64,000 bases of DNA from the NCBI RefSeq assembly GCF_027923705.1, contig NZ_AP026442.1, positions 1,922,001-1,986,000 of the forward strand, written 5' to 3'. The position numbers and the translations under genes were made by a program. This DNA is from Cellulomonas sp. NTE-D12 (GTDB lineage Bacteria; Actinomycetota; Actinomycetes; Actinomycetales; Cellulomonadaceae). Below are positions 33,943 to 44,855 of this stretch, piece by piece (the first letter of the stretch is position 1; every line of letters starts with the position of its first letter). Under the pieces are notes generated by a model that ran no database searches, was not told the origin of the DNA, and saw nothing but the letters and a program-made list of their open reading frames with translations.

Positions 33943-34721
33943 TGGGTCTCCACTCCCTCGATGATGACGTCCGACGCCGGGGCGGTGGTGGTACCCACCG
34001 TCACGGTGCCCGCGTCTGCGATGGCCTTCAGCACGTCCAGACCAGACGTGATGTGGCCGAACACGGTGTAACCGCCCGCCGAGTCCGACGGGATCGTCGA
34101 GTCGGCGTAGACCAGGAAGAACTGGCTGCCCATCGAGCTGCCGTTGCCGGACTGCCGCGCCATCGCGACGGTGCCGGCCTTGTACACGTTGTCAGCGGGG
34201 GCGTTCTCGATCGGGCCCCAGCTGTACCCGGGGCCTCCGGTGCCCGTCGCCGTCGGGTCGCCGCACTGCAGCACGTAGATGCCCGAGGTGACCAGCCGAT
34301 GGCACTTGGTCGAGTCGAAGTAGCCCTGGCCGGCGAGCGTGACGAAGTTCGCGACGGCCTGCGGCGCCGCAGCCCCGTCGAGCGTCATCGTGATGTCGCC
34401 CTTGTTCGTGATGACCTTCGCCGTCCAGGTGCGGTTCTGCGCCAGCGACTTGTCGGGCAGCACGCCGCCGTTGCCCGTGCGTGCCGCCGTCGAGATCGTC
34501 GCCTGGCCCGAGGGAGTCACGCTCGGCGCGGCGGTGGCCTTGCCGCCGTCCCGGGTCAGGCTGACCACGAGGACCACCGCGATGGCGACGACCGCGACCG
34601 CGGACCCGATGCCGAGCCCGAGGCGCTGGCGGTGACGGCGCCTCGCCCGCGCGCGAGCCTGGCGCTCCTGCCACTTCTCGAGCCGCCGACGCTCGTACTC
34701 CCGCTCCCGCTTGCTGGACAC
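33939..34721 (-). CDS. cyclophilin-type peptidyl-prolyl cis-trans isomerase, membrane-anchored
   Basis: 260 residues from GTG 34721, 5 nt after a GAGGGG ribosome site on the minus strand. A basic coiled-coil head (about 1-35) precedes one transmembrane helix (about 36-58) and an extracytoplasmic cyclophilin domain: NKGDITMTLDG, AVANFVTLAGQGYFD, CHRLV, VAMARQSGNGSSMGSQFFLVY, YTVFGHITSGLDVL. Several active-site positions of canonical cyclophilin (FHR) are altered to CHR, as is common in this branch. In M. tuberculosis the equivalent gene (ppiB, Rv2582) is also next to rel. Confidence 0.9.
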   Translation of the reverse strand: MSSKREREYERRRLEKWQERQARARARRRHRQRLGLGIGSAVAVVAIAVVLVVSLTRDGGKATAAPSVTPSGQATISTAARTGNGGVLPDKSLAQNRTWTAKVITNKGDITMTLDGAAAPQAVANFVTLAGQGYFDSTKCHRLVTSGIYVLQCGDPTATGTGGPGYSWGPIENAPADNVYKAGTVAMARQSGNGSSMGSQFFLVYADSTIPSDSAGGYTVFGHITSGLDVLKAIADAGTVTVGTTTAPASDVIIEGVETQ

Positions 34722-34791
34722 GCCCACCCCTCGTGATGTGCGGGCCAGGTGAGTGGGACCACCTGCGGCACCGCGCCGTAGGACCGGGCAC

Positions 34792-34797
34792 AGTCTA
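34792..34797 (-). promoter_or_regulatory. candidate -10 for the cyclophilin-DUF349 operon
   Basis: TAGACT on the minus strand (identical to the yajC -10), about 70 nt before the start codon. No good -35. Confidence 0.35.
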
Positions 34798-34909
34798 GGC
34801 AAGGGGCGCGGCGCCACGACCACCACGCCCGCTGGTCCGACGGTGGATCTCGTCCGCCGTGCGCACGAGGTGGACGCTCTCCACGGACCGCCGGTCGTAC
34901 CGTGCCGGG

Positions 34910-35617
34910 GTGGAGGTCCTCGAGGTGATCTCGCCCCTGCTCGGGGCCCGCTGCTGCGTCGTCGTGGGGGAGCAGGCGTCCTGCGTGGTCGTCGACCCGG
35001 GCGCCCTGGTCGCGGACACGGTCGTCGCGCTCGTGGCGCAGCGGGGCCTGCGACCGCAGGCGGTGCTGGCGACGCACGGGCACGCCGACCACACGTGGGA
35101 CGCGGGTCGCCTGTCCGACCGGTTCGGCGTCCCCGTCGTCGTGCACGCGGACGACGTCTACCGGCTCGCGGACCCGTGGGGGACGCTCGGCGTGCTCGGC
35201 GCGGCGGTCGGCTCGCCCGACGGTCCGCTGGCGGCCGAGCTGCGCCGGCTCGGCGCCGACCCCTCGGAGTGGGTCGAGCCGCAGGACGTGCGTCCGGTGT
35301 GCGCGGACGGCGCGGCGGAGGAGCGGCTCGTGCTCGGAGAGCTCTCCGTCGTCGTCCGGCACGCCCCCGGCCACACCGAGGGATCGGTCGTCTACGTGCT
35401 CGAACCACCGGACGAGCGGCCGATCGCGATCACGGGGGACGTGCTCTTCGCCGGCACCGTCGGTCGGACGGACCTGCCGGGAGGCGACGCCGCGACGATG
35501 AGCCGGACCCTTCGGCTCCTCGCCCGCTCGCTGCCGCCCCGAGCGGTCGTCCTGCCCGGGCACGGCCCCGCGACCGACCTGGCGACGGAGCTCGTGCGGA
35601 ACCCCTACCTGCGCTGA
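34910..35617 (+). CDS. metallo-beta-lactamase fold hydrolase (glyoxalase II-like)
   Basis: 235 residues. The zinc ligands are THGHADH (HxHxDH), HAPGHTEGS, GDVLF and LPGHGP, with the order and spacing of glyoxalase II-type hydrolases. GTG 34910 was chosen because the fold starts directly with it; a TACCGT element 6 nt upstream suggests a leaderless message. The position between the cyclophilin gene and hisS is the same as Rv2581c in M. tuberculosis. The substrate is unknown. Confidence 0.88.
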   Translation: MEVLEVISPLLGARCCVVVGEQASCVVVDPGALVADTVVALVAQRGLRPQAVLATHGHADHTWDAGRLSDRFGVPVVVHADDVYRLADPWGTLGVLGAAVGSPDGPLAAELRRLGADPSEWVEPQDVRPVCADGAAEERLVLGELSVVVRHAPGHTEGSVVYVLEPPDERPIAITGDVLFAGTVGRTDLPGGDAATMSRTLRLLARSLPPRAVVLPGHGPATDLATELVRNPYLR

Positions 35618-35661
35618 GCCGGGGACCGCCCTGGTGCGCTGTTCTGGGAGGATCGGTGCCC

Positions 35662-37026
35662 ATGGCACGCCCCACACCGTTGTCCGGATTCCCCGAGTGG
35701 CTCCCTGAAGGTCGGATCGTCGAGCAGCACGTGCTGGACGTTCTCCGGCGCACGTTCGAGCTGCACGGCTTCGCCGGTGTGGAGACCCGCGCCGTCGAGC
35801 CGCTGGACCAGCTGCTGCGCAAGGGGGAGACCTCGAAGGAGGTCTACGTCCTGCGGCGCCTGCAGGCCGACCCGCAGCAGGAGGAGCGAGGCGACACCCT
35901 GGGCCTGCACTTCGACCTGACCGTGCCGTTCGCGCGGTACGTGCTGGAGAACGCCGGGCACCTCGCCTTCCCGTTCCGCCGGTACCAGATCCAGAAGGTG
36001 TGGCGCGGCGAGCGGCCCCAGGACGGCCGGTTCCGGGAGTTCGTCCAGGCGGACATCGACGTGGTGGGCGCGGGCGCGCTGCCGTACCACTACGAGGTCG
36101 AGCTGCCGCTGGTGATGGCCGAGGCGCTGTCCGCGCTCGAAGAGGTGGGCGTGCCGCCGGTCCGGGTGCTGGTGAACAACCGGAAGGTCGCGGAGGGCTT
36201 CTACCGAGGCCTGGGCCTGGACGACGTCGAGGCGGTGCTGCGCAGCATCGACAAGCTGGACAAGGTCGGCCCCGAGGTGGTGGCCGAGCTGCTCATCGCG
36301 GAGGCCGGCGCGTCCACCGACCAGGCGACGGCCTGCCTCGAGCTCGCGGCGATCTCCGGGCCGGACGAGGGCGTCGTCGACCGCGTGCGGGACCTGGCGA
36401 AGCGGTACGACGTCTCGTCCGACCTGCTCGACGAGGGCCTCGAGGAGCTGGGCCTGCTGATCAGGGCGGCGGCCGCCCGGCTGCCGGGGACCGTCGTCGC
36501 CGACCTGAAGATCGCGCGAGGCCTGGACTACTACACCGGCTCGGTCTACGAGACCGTACTGGTGGGCCACGAGCACCTCGGGTCCATCTGCTCCGGCGGC
36601 CGTTACGACACCCTCGCGTCCGACGGTGCGACGACCTACCCCGGGGTCGGCCTCTCGGTCGGCGTGAGCCGGCTCGTCTCCCGGCTGCTGTCCGCCGGCC
36701 TGGTGCGCGCCACTCGTGCCGTGCCGACCGCGGTGCTGGTCGCCGTGACGGACGAGGCGTCGCGGCAGCGCTCCGACGACGTGGCGGGCACGCTGCGGAG
36801 CCGCGGCATCCCCGTCGAGGTCGCCCCGGCGGCCGCCAAGTTCGGCAAGCAGATCCGGCACGCGGACCGTCGTGGCATCCCGTTCGTCTGGTTCCTCGGC
36901 GCCGACGGCGCGCCGGACGAGGTCAAGGACATCCGCTCCGGTGAGCAGGTGGCTGCCGACGCGGCAGCCTGGGAACCGCCCGCGGCCGACCGGTGGCCCA
37001 GGGTCGTGCCGGGCGACGCGCACTAG
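35662..37026 (+). CDS. hisS: histidine-tRNA ligase
   Basis: 454 residues. Class II aminoacyl-tRNA synthetase. Landmarks: LRKGETSKEVYVL, RGDTLGLHFDLTVPFARYV (motif), YQIQKVWRGERPQDGRFREFVQADID, histidine-specific ARGLDYYTGSVYE and a C-terminal anticodon-binding domain. This is a slightly divergent actinobacterial form. ATG 35662 used; in-frame GTG 35656 also follows the GGGAGG site. aspS follows 53 nt downstream with its own -10. Confidence 0.95.
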   Translation: MARPTPLSGFPEWLPEGRIVEQHVLDVLRRTFELHGFAGVETRAVEPLDQLLRKGETSKEVYVLRRLQADPQQEERGDTLGLHFDLTVPFARYVLENAGHLAFPFRRYQIQKVWRGERPQDGRFREFVQADIDVVGAGALPYHYEVELPLVMAEALSALEEVGVPPVRVLVNNRKVAEGFYRGLGLDDVEAVLRSIDKLDKVGPEVVAELLIAEAGASTDQATACLELAAISGPDEGVVDRVRDLAKRYDVSSDLLDEGLEELGLLIRAAAARLPGTVVADLKIARGLDYYTGSVYETVLVGHEHLGSICSGGRYDTLASDGATTYPGVGLSVGVSRLVSRLLSAGLVRATRAVPTAVLVAVTDEASRQRSDDVAGTLRSRGIPVEVAPAAAKFGKQIRHADRRGIPFVWFLGADGAPDEVKDIRSGEQVAADAAAWEPPAADRWPRVVPGDAH

Positions 37027-37029
37027 GAT
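37024..37029 (+). promoter_or_regulatory. candidate -10 element for aspS
   Basis: TAGGAT overlaps the hisS stop codon; the start of transcription would be about 45 nt before the aspS GTG. Confidence 0.4.
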
Positions 37030-37079
37030 CGTGCGGGCGCCCCGCCGGGCGCGCACCCCCTGACGACGAAGGACGACCC

Positions 37080-38858
<1,779 letters not shown>

Positions 38859-38868
38859 GCCCCACCGC

Positions 38869-39651
38869 ATGACCGTCCTGGACCAGGTGCCGGTCCGATG
38901 GCGGCACGACCGACTGGTGCGCTCCGACGCCCCTCGCCTGGGTGGCGCCCGCGTGCTGACGGCCGGGGATTCCTGGGTCGCCGTCACCGACGGCTCCCAC
39001 GGCACCTCGGTCGTCGGCTACGGCGACGGGGGCGGCGCGGCGCGCCTGGTCACGGCGCTCGTGGCGGCGGGCGAGCTGCGGCCTCCGCTGCACTGGTTGA
39101 GCCTGCCGCGCGACGTCGACGTGCCCGCCGAGGTGGCTGCCGCGCTCCAGGTCGAGCCGCTGCCGGGGTGGGACTGGCTCTCGGTCGATGCCCTCCCGCC
39201 GGTCCTCCCGCGCGAGTCGCAGGTCGTGCGCCTGGACCTGGGCATCGAAGCGCCCGCCATCCGTGAGTGCTTGGAAGAGGCGAACCCCGGCACGGATGCA
39301 GATCCGGACGGCGCGCACGAGATCGCGTGGTGGGGTGTCCGCGGACCGCGAGGCGGTCTGCTGGGCGTCATCGGGGCGTCCGAGCGCGGCGGTGGCCACC
39401 CGGGGGAGCAGACGTGGCACCTGCACGGTCTGGGGGTGCGTCCGGGCGCACGGCGACAGGGGCTGGGAGCCGCACTGACGGCGGCCGCCGTGCGCGACGG
39501 CCTCGGCCAGGGTCTGCCGTGGGTGTCCCTCGGCGTCTGGGCGCACAACGAGCCGGCCCTGGCGATGTACGCCGCCCTCGGGTTCCGCACCGACCACCGC
39601 CGGCGGTCGTACCGACCCCGCGGGCAGGCGGGGACGCACCCGCACCGCTGA
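38869..39651 (+). CDS. GNAT-family acetyltransferase
   Basis: 260 residues. The C-terminal half is a GNAT domain: WHLHGLGVRPGARRQGLGAALTAA (motif A with the R-x-x-G-x-G/A acetyl-CoA loop), then HNEPALAMYAALGFRTDH (motif B, Tyr). The first 110 residues form a poorly conserved N-terminal domain, possibly a degenerate second GNAT fold. The acceptor is unknown. Lies 10 nt after aspS, so probably co-transcribed. Convergent with the MMPL transporter, with only 16 nt between stops. Confidence 0.85.
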   Translation: MTVLDQVPVRWRHDRLVRSDAPRLGGARVLTAGDSWVAVTDGSHGTSVVGYGDGGGAARLVTALVAAGELRPPLHWLSLPRDVDVPAEVAAALQVEPLPGWDWLSVDALPPVLPRESQVVRLDLGIEAPAIRECLEEANPGTDADPDGAHEIAWWGVRGPRGGLLGVIGASERGGGHPGEQTWHLHGLGVRPGARRQGLGAALTAAAVRDGLGQGLPWVSLGVWAHNEPALAMYAALGFRTDHRRRSYRPRGQAGTHPHR

Positions 39652-39667
39652 CCGGAGCCCGCCGAGC

Positions 39668-41911
39668 TCAGTGCGTGATGGCCAGCCGCTCGTGCAGCCG
39701 GCGCAGCGGTGCCGGTGCCCACCAGTTCCACCGGCCGAGCACGGTCATCGTCGCGGGCACCAGCAGCACGCGGACCACGGTCGCGTCGACCAGCACCGCC
39801 ACGGCCAGGGCGAAGCCGACCTCCTTGATCACCAGGAGGCGGCCGGCGACGAAGCCGGTGAAGACCACGATGACGATGGCGGCGGCCGACGTGATGATGC
39901 GCCCCGACCGCTGCAGACCGAGTCGCACGGCGTCGTCGCTGGTCGCCCCGCCGTCGTACAGCTCCTTGATCCGGGACAGCAGGAACACCTCGTAGTCCAT
40001 CGCCAACCCGAACGCGAAGGCGACCACGAGCGCGAGGACGTACGTCTCGATCCCGCCGACCGAGGTGAAGCCCAGCAGCCCGGCCAGGTGCCCGTCCTGG
40101 AACGTCCAGACGAGCACGCCGAGAGAGGCGGACAGCGACAGCACGTTGGTGAGCAGGGCCTTGAGCGGGACCACCACCGACCCCGTCATCAGGAACAGCA
40201 GCACGAGCGTCGCGAGCGCCACGATGCCGCCGGCGATCCAGGCGCGTTGCGTCAACGCCTTCTGGAAGTCGAGCTCGTGCGCGGCCTGCCCGGTCACCCA
40301 CACGGGGTAGCCCGGCCGCATCGCGCGGATCTCCGTCACCACGTCGCGCGCCACGCCGCCCGCGGGGTCGGCGGTCTCGGGCCGGACGCCGATCTGCACG
40401 TAGGAGCCGACCGCGGCGGGTGGGTCGACCGACCGCACGTGCGGCGAGCGAGCGAGCGTCGCGGCCAGCGCGGTGCCCTGCTCCATGGGCGCCTGCACCA
40501 GCACCGTGATGGCGGGGGCCGCCGCGGACGGGTACTGGTCCGCGAGCAGCCGCAGGAACGTCACCTGGTCGCTGCCCCGCGGCAGCAGCTCGGCGCCGGA
40601 GTTCCGGAGCTCGAGGTGGGTGAGGGGCGCCGCGAGGAGCGCCAGCAGCGCCAGCGCGCCGCCCATCACCCACCACGGCCGCCGCTGGACGCGGCCGGCC
40701 AGCCGGGAGAAGGAGCCCTCCTCGGACTGCACGTCAGACGTGCGGGCCAGCACGCCCCGGAGCACCGGGACGCGCGCCAGCACGCTGGGACGGGCCAGCC
40801 GGCGGCCGGACCACACCAGCAGTGCCGGGACGAGGGTCAGCGCCGTGGCCAGGGCGATGACGATGACGGCGACCGCGGCGCCGCCGATCGCCCGCAGGAT
40901 GTCGGGCCGGAACACCAGCAGCCCCGCGATGGAGATCGCAACCGTCAGCGCGGAGAACGTGACGGTCCGGCCAGCGGTGGCCATGGTGCGCTCGACGGCC
41001 TCCGCCACGGCGCCGTCGCCCCGTCGACGCCGGCTGCCCACGCCACCGTCTGCGTCCGTGAGCCGGTGCAGCTCCTCGCGGTAGCGGCTGACCACCAGGA
41101 GGCCGTAGTCGATGGACAGACCCAGGCCCAGGACGGTGACGACGTTGACGACCGAGGCGTCCACATCCATGACGTAGGACAGCCCCAGCACCGCAGCGAG
41201 ACCGCCGGCGATCGAGGCGAGGGCGCCGGCCATCGGCATGGCCGCCGCGATGAAGCCCCCGAACACGAGCACCATCACCAGCAGCGCCACCGGCAACGCG
41301 ATCGCCTCGCCGGTGCGCAGGTCCCTCTCCACCTGGCCGGTGATCGCGTCGACGATCAAGGGGGTGCCGCCGACCACGCCCGTCACCTGGGGTGCGACCG
41401 GCCGCAACAGGCTCGGGGTGTCCCTGAGCAGGCCCTCGACGTCGTGCAGGGCCGTCGTCTTCGCCTCCCCGACGACGCCGGCACGCAGCTCCACCACGAC
41501 GAGGAAGCCGTGCCCGTCGCGGGCGACCAGAGGGGCAGCCGCCGGGTTCGCCACGCCACCCGGCAGGACCAGCGGGTCGATCACGGACCCGACGCCCGCC
41601 ACCGCGGCGAGCCTGGCCCGCTGCGGCGCCAACGCCTCCGCGACGCCGGCGGCCGACGGGTCGACGCCGCTGAGGGCCAGCGTCACCGACGCACCGCCCT
41701 GGGCGCTGCCGGCCAGGATCGCGTCCGCCGCGTCGCTCTCGGAGCCGGGCACGGCCGGCGCGCCGGTGCTCACGCGGTCGAACACCGTCTGCCCCGTCAC
41801 GCCCACCCCGGCGACCAGGTACGCCACGACGGCGAGCAGCACCCACACGAGCACGGCCGTACGGGGGTGACGGGCGACGGCGCGGCCGAGACGTGCGAAC
41901 ACGCTCGTCAT
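39668..41911 (-). CDS. MMPL-family RND transporter
   Basis: 747 residues from ATG 41911. Two RND repeats of six helices, each with a large extracytoplasmic loop after the first helix. First repeat: TM1 at about 18-40, LSIDYGLLVVSRYREEL near TM4. Second repeat: AFGLAMDYEVFLLSRIKEL, the equivalent MMPL motif with the proton-relay Asp. Actinobacterial MMPL proteins export lipids or antibiotics; the substrate here is unknown. Single gene, divergent from rarA. Confidence 0.9.
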   Translation of the reverse strand: MTSVFARLGRAVARHPRTAVLVWVLLAVVAYLVAGVGVTGQTVFDRVSTGAPAVPGSESDAADAILAGSAQGGASVTLALSGVDPSAAGVAEALAPQRARLAAVAGVGSVIDPLVLPGGVANPAAAPLVARDGHGFLVVVELRAGVVGEAKTTALHDVEGLLRDTPSLLRPVAPQVTGVVGGTPLIVDAITGQVERDLRTGEAIALPVALLVMVLVFGGFIAAAMPMAGALASIAGGLAAVLGLSYVMDVDASVVNVVTVLGLGLSIDYGLLVVSRYREELHRLTDADGGVGSRRRRGDGAVAEAVERTMATAGRTVTFSALTVAISIAGLLVFRPDILRAIGGAAVAVIVIALATALTLVPALLVWSGRRLARPSVLARVPVLRGVLARTSDVQSEEGSFSRLAGRVQRRPWWVMGGALALLALLAAPLTHLELRNSGAELLPRGSDQVTFLRLLADQYPSAAAPAITVLVQAPMEQGTALAATLARSPHVRSVDPPAAVGSYVQIGVRPETADPAGGVARDVVTEIRAMRPGYPVWVTGQAAHELDFQKALTQRAWIAGGIVALATLVLLFLMTGSVVVPLKALLTNVLSLSASLGVLVWTFQDGHLAGLLGFTSVGGIETYVLALVVAFAFGLAMDYEVFLLSRIKELYDGGATSDDAVRLGLQRSGRIITSAAAIVIVVFTGFVAGRLLVIKEVGFALAVAVLVDATVVRVLLVPATMTVLGRWNWWAPAPLRRLHERLAITH

Positions 41912-41991
41912 CGTCGCAGCAATCCCCGCCCTGCGCGTGCGCCCGCGTGGGTGGTCCCACCGGCCGGGGCGGGAGCGTGGGCGCCGGTGCG

Positions 41992-41997
41992 TAGGCT
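41992..41997 (+). promoter_or_regulatory. -10 element for a probably leaderless rarA message
   Basis: TAGGCT lies 7 nt before the rarA GTG and there is no Shine-Dalgarno sequence between. Confidence 0.45.
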
Positions 41998-42004
41998 TCC
42001 CGCC

Positions 42005-43399
42005 GTGGACCTGTTCGACGCGGCGCAGTCGACCGCGCAAGGCCTGCCCGAGGTCGGGGCCGGTGCACCGCTGGCGGTGCGCATGCGACCGCGGACCCTC
42101 GGCGAGGTGGCCGGTCAAGCCCACCTGCTGGAGCCGGGCTCACCGCTGCGCCGCCTCGTCGAGCCGCAGTCGGCCGCCGCTCGGCGGGCGGCGCCCACGT
42201 CCGTCGTCCTGTGGGGACCTCCGGGGACCGGGAAGACGACTCTCGCCTACCTCATCGCCGCGACGTCCGGACGCCGGTTCGTGGAGCTGTCGGCCGTCAC
42301 GGCGGGCGTCAAGGACGTGCGCGCGGTGATCGACGAGGCACGGCGCCGGCTGGCGACCGACGGCGGCGAGACGGTGCTGTTCATCGACGAGGTCCACCGG
42401 TTCACCCGGACGCAGCAGGACGCGCTGCTGCCCAGCGTGGAGAACCGGTGGGTCACCCTCGTCGCGGCCACCACCGAGAACCCGTCGTTCTCGGTGAACG
42501 GTCCGCTCCTGTCCCGCTCGCTGCTGCTCACGCTGCACCCCCTGTCCGTCGAGGAGGTCCGCGCGCTGGTCCGGCGCGCGGTGGCCGACGAGCGCGGCCT
42601 CGCCGGCGGGGTGGAGCTGGAGGCCGAGGCCGAGGAGCACCTGCTGCGGCTGGCCGGTGGGGACGCCCGGAAGGCGCTGACGATCCTCGAGGCGGCGGCA
42701 GGCGCTGCCCTCTCGGCAGCACCGGTCGCCACGGGGGACGAGGAGCCCCGCCCGGCGGTGGTCGACCTCGCGACCGTGGAGCGGGCGATCGACGTCGCCG
42801 CGGTCCGCTACGACCGGGACGGCGACCAGCACTACGACGTGATCAGCGCGTTCATCAAGTCCGTGCGCGGGTCGGACGTCGACGCGGCGCTGCACTACCT
42901 GGCCCGGATGATCGCCGCGGGGGAGGACCCCCGGTTCATCGCGCGGCGCATCGTCATCTCGGCGGCGGAGGACGTCGGCATGGCGGACCCGAGCGCCCTG
43001 CAGACCGCCGTCGCCGCCGCGCAGGCCGTGGCCCTGATCGGCATGCCGGAGGCCCGGATCATCCTGGCCGAGGCCGTGGTGCACCTGGCCACGGCGCCCA
43101 AGTCGAACGCCGCCTACCTCGGTGTCGACCGTGCACTGGCTGACGTGCGGGCGGGACGGATCGGCAGCGTGCCGGCGCACCTGCGGGACGCCCACTACGC
43201 CGGCGCGCAGCAGCTGGGGCACGGCAAGGGCTACGTGTACGCGCACGACGAGCCGCACGCGGTCGCCGCCCAGCAGTACCTGCCCGACGAGCTCGTCGGC
43301 ACCCGGTACTACGAGCCCTCGGACCGCGGGTACGAGCGCCAGGTGTCCGAGCGGCTCGACCGGATCCGTCCCCTGCTGCACCCGGACGAGCCCCGCTGA
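42005..43399 (+). CDS. rarA: replication-associated recombination protein A (AAA+ ATPase)
   Basis: 464 residues from GTG 42005. RarA/MgsA/WRNIP1 family clamp-loader-like ATPase acting at stalled forks. Landmarks: RMRPRTLGEVAGQAHLL, Walker A GPPGTGKTTLA, Walker B LFIDEVHR, sensor ATTENPSFSVNGPLLSR, GGDARKALTILE and the C-terminal tetramerisation region with SAFIKSVRGSDVDAALHYLARM. The order rarA-rpsD-alaS is common in Actinobacteria. Confidence 0.95.
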   Translation: MDLFDAAQSTAQGLPEVGAGAPLAVRMRPRTLGEVAGQAHLLEPGSPLRRLVEPQSAAARRAAPTSVVLWGPPGTGKTTLAYLIAATSGRRFVELSAVTAGVKDVRAVIDEARRRLATDGGETVLFIDEVHRFTRTQQDALLPSVENRWVTLVAATTENPSFSVNGPLLSRSLLLTLHPLSVEEVRALVRRAVADERGLAGGVELEAEAEEHLLRLAGGDARKALTILEAAAGAALSAAPVATGDEEPRPAVVDLATVERAIDVAAVRYDRDGDQHYDVISAFIKSVRGSDVDAALHYLARMIAAGEDPRFIARRIVISAAEDVGMADPSALQTAVAAAQAVALIGMPEARIILAEAVVHLATAPKSNAAYLGVDRALADVRAGRIGSVPAHLRDAHYAGAQQLGHGKGYVYAHDEPHAVAAQQYLPDELVGTRYYEPSDRGYERQVSERLDRIRPLLHPDEPR

Positions 43400-43479
43400 G
43401 CCGGTAGAGGCCCCGCGCCGGCATCATGGGCTTCGCCGCGGTCTCAGGGCGGGCGGTCCCGGGGCCTCCTCACGTCCGG

Positions 43480-43485
43480 TAGAGT
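43480..43485 (+). promoter_or_regulatory. candidate -10 for rpsD
   Basis: TAGAGT; transcription from here would give a leader of about 165 nt that can form several hairpins (for example GTCGT/ACGAC pairs within 43495-43525 and CGCCC/GGGCG near 43613-43622). Confidence 0.4.
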
Positions 43486-43655
43486 GGACGGGTTCGTCGT
43501 GCGCTCGCGTGCGACGACGCCTGGGGTCTCAGCCTCGCCACCGTCAGCAGCACAGAACCACCGTCGACGGCGGCTCCATGGTCGGCCCCACGCCCGCCGG
43601 ACCCGGTGTCCGCCCGTGGGCGTGACGTCATCACCACGACAGGAAGAACATCTCT

Positions 43656-44282
43656 GTGACCAACGTGACCCGTTCGCGTCGTCAGGTCCGCCTGAGCCGC
43701 GCCCTCGGCCTGGCCCTGACGCCCAAGGCCGTCAAGCACTTCGAGAAGCGGCCCTACCCGCCCGGCGAGCACGGCCGCGCCCGTCGCCGCACCGAGTCCG
43801 ACTACGCGGTCCGGCTGCGCGAGAAGCAGCGTCTGCGCGCCCAGTACGCGCTGCGCGAGAAGCAGCTCGCCAAGGCGTACGAGAACGCCCGCAAGGCCCC
43901 GGGTCTGACCGGTGAGGCCCTCGTCGAGGACCTCGAGACCCGTCTGGACGCCCTCGTGCTCCGTGCCGGCTTCGCCCGCACCATCCTGCAGGCGCGCCAG
44001 GTGGTCACCCACCGTCACGTGCTGGTCGACGGCAAGATCGTCGACCGTCCGTCGTTCCGCGTGCAGGAGGGCCAGACCCTCCAGATCAAGCCGAAGAGCC
44101 AGGCGACCACGCCGTTCCAGATCGCCGCCGCCGGCGCCCACCGCGACGTGCTGCCGACCCTGCCGGGCTACCTGGACGTGCAGCTGGAGAAGCTGTCGGC
44201 CGTGCTGGTGCGCCGCCCCAAGCGCGCCGAGGTCCCCGTGACCTGCGAGGTCCAGCTGGTCGTCGAGTACTACGCCCGCTGA
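43656..44282 (+). CDS. rpsD: 30S ribosomal protein S4
   Basis: 208 residues from GTG 43656 with AGGAAG about 9 nt upstream. Primary 16S rRNA-binding protein. This is the zinc-free type: the N-terminus TRSRRQVRLSRALGLALTPK lacks the CxxC pairs of zinc-containing S4. The S4 RNA-binding domain (RLDALVLRAGFARTILQARQ, HRHVLVDGKIVDRPSF) is intact. Standalone gene, away from the alpha operon, as in other Actinobacteria. Confidence 0.97.
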   Translation: MTNVTRSRRQVRLSRALGLALTPKAVKHFEKRPYPPGEHGRARRRTESDYAVRLREKQRLRAQYALREKQLAKAYENARKAPGLTGEALVEDLETRLDALVLRAGFARTILQARQVVTHRHVLVDGKIVDRPSFRVQEGQTLQIKPKSQATTPFQIAAAGAHRDVLPTLPGYLDVQLEKLSAVLVRRPKRAEVPVTCEVQLVVEYYAR

Positions 44283-44312
44283 CGTACCCGTCGGGCGACG
44301 AGCCCGACACCT

Positions 44313-44354
44313 GCGCGAGAGCCCCGCACCGGTCCGGTCGCGGGGCTCTCGCGC
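44313..44354 (+). terminator. strong intrinsic terminator after rpsD
   Basis: A perfect 15-bp stem (44313-44327 with 44340-44354) and 12-base loop, 30 nt past the rpsD stop. No T-run, as usual in this GC-rich genome. Confidence 0.75.
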
Positions 44355-44495
44355 ACCCGGCCCCGGTCGGCCACGGCGCGGGGCCTGCGCGGGCGCGCCG
44401 GTAGGGTGGTGCGCTGGTGCGGCCGGAGCGCCGCACCGTTCCGCGGTGCCGCGTCGGGCGGCACCCGGCGTACGGACGACAGGACGGAGCGACCC

Positions 44496-44855
44496 ATGTC
44501 CGGTGGCGACATCGCAGGCCTCATCGCCGCGGTGGCCTTCGTCGCGCTGGTCGGCTTCCTGGCGCTGCCGCTGGTGAAGCTCGGCCGGACGTTCGACTCC
44601 GCGACACGGGCGCTGACCGAGCTGACCGACCACACCGTCCCGGTCATCGACGAGGCCGCCAAGGCGGTGGCGAGCGGGAACCTCCAGCTCGAGAAGGTCG
44701 ATGCCGTCACCTCCGCGGCCGCGTCCGTGTCGGAGAACGTCTCGGCCCTCACGGCGCTGATGACGGCGACCGTCGGCGGCCCGCTGATCAAGGTGGCGGC
44801 GTTCAGCCACGCCGTGCGGCGGGCGCTGGCGGGTGTGCGGCGGGGGAGCCGCTGA
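44496..44855 (+). CDS. DUF948 family membrane protein
   Basis: 119 residues. One N-terminal transmembrane helix (about 5-27), then a helical domain with VKLGRTFDSATRALTELTDHTVPVIDEAA, the DUF948 pattern. The role is unknown; homologues are found before alaS in many Actinobacteria. ATG 44496 is preceded by GGAG. The stop shares a base with the next start (TGATG). Confidence 0.8.
   Translation: MSGGDIAGLIAAVAFVALVGFLALPLVKLGRTFDSATRALTELTDHTVPVIDEAAKAVASGNLQLEKVDAVTSAAASVSENVSALTALMTATVGGPLIKVAAFSHAVRRALAGVRRGSR

Noticed and set aside
39671..42004. Extension of the rarA reading frame about 2.3 kb upstream, antisense to the MMPL gene
   Set aside because: The upstream part has no coding-like motifs; rarA begins naturally at GTG 42005 behind a -10 element.
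43407..43468. GAGGCCCCG ... CGGGGCCTC inverted repeat between rarA and rpsD as a terminator
   Set aside because: The arms are separated by 44 nt and could be chance in GC-rich DNA; not listed as a feature.
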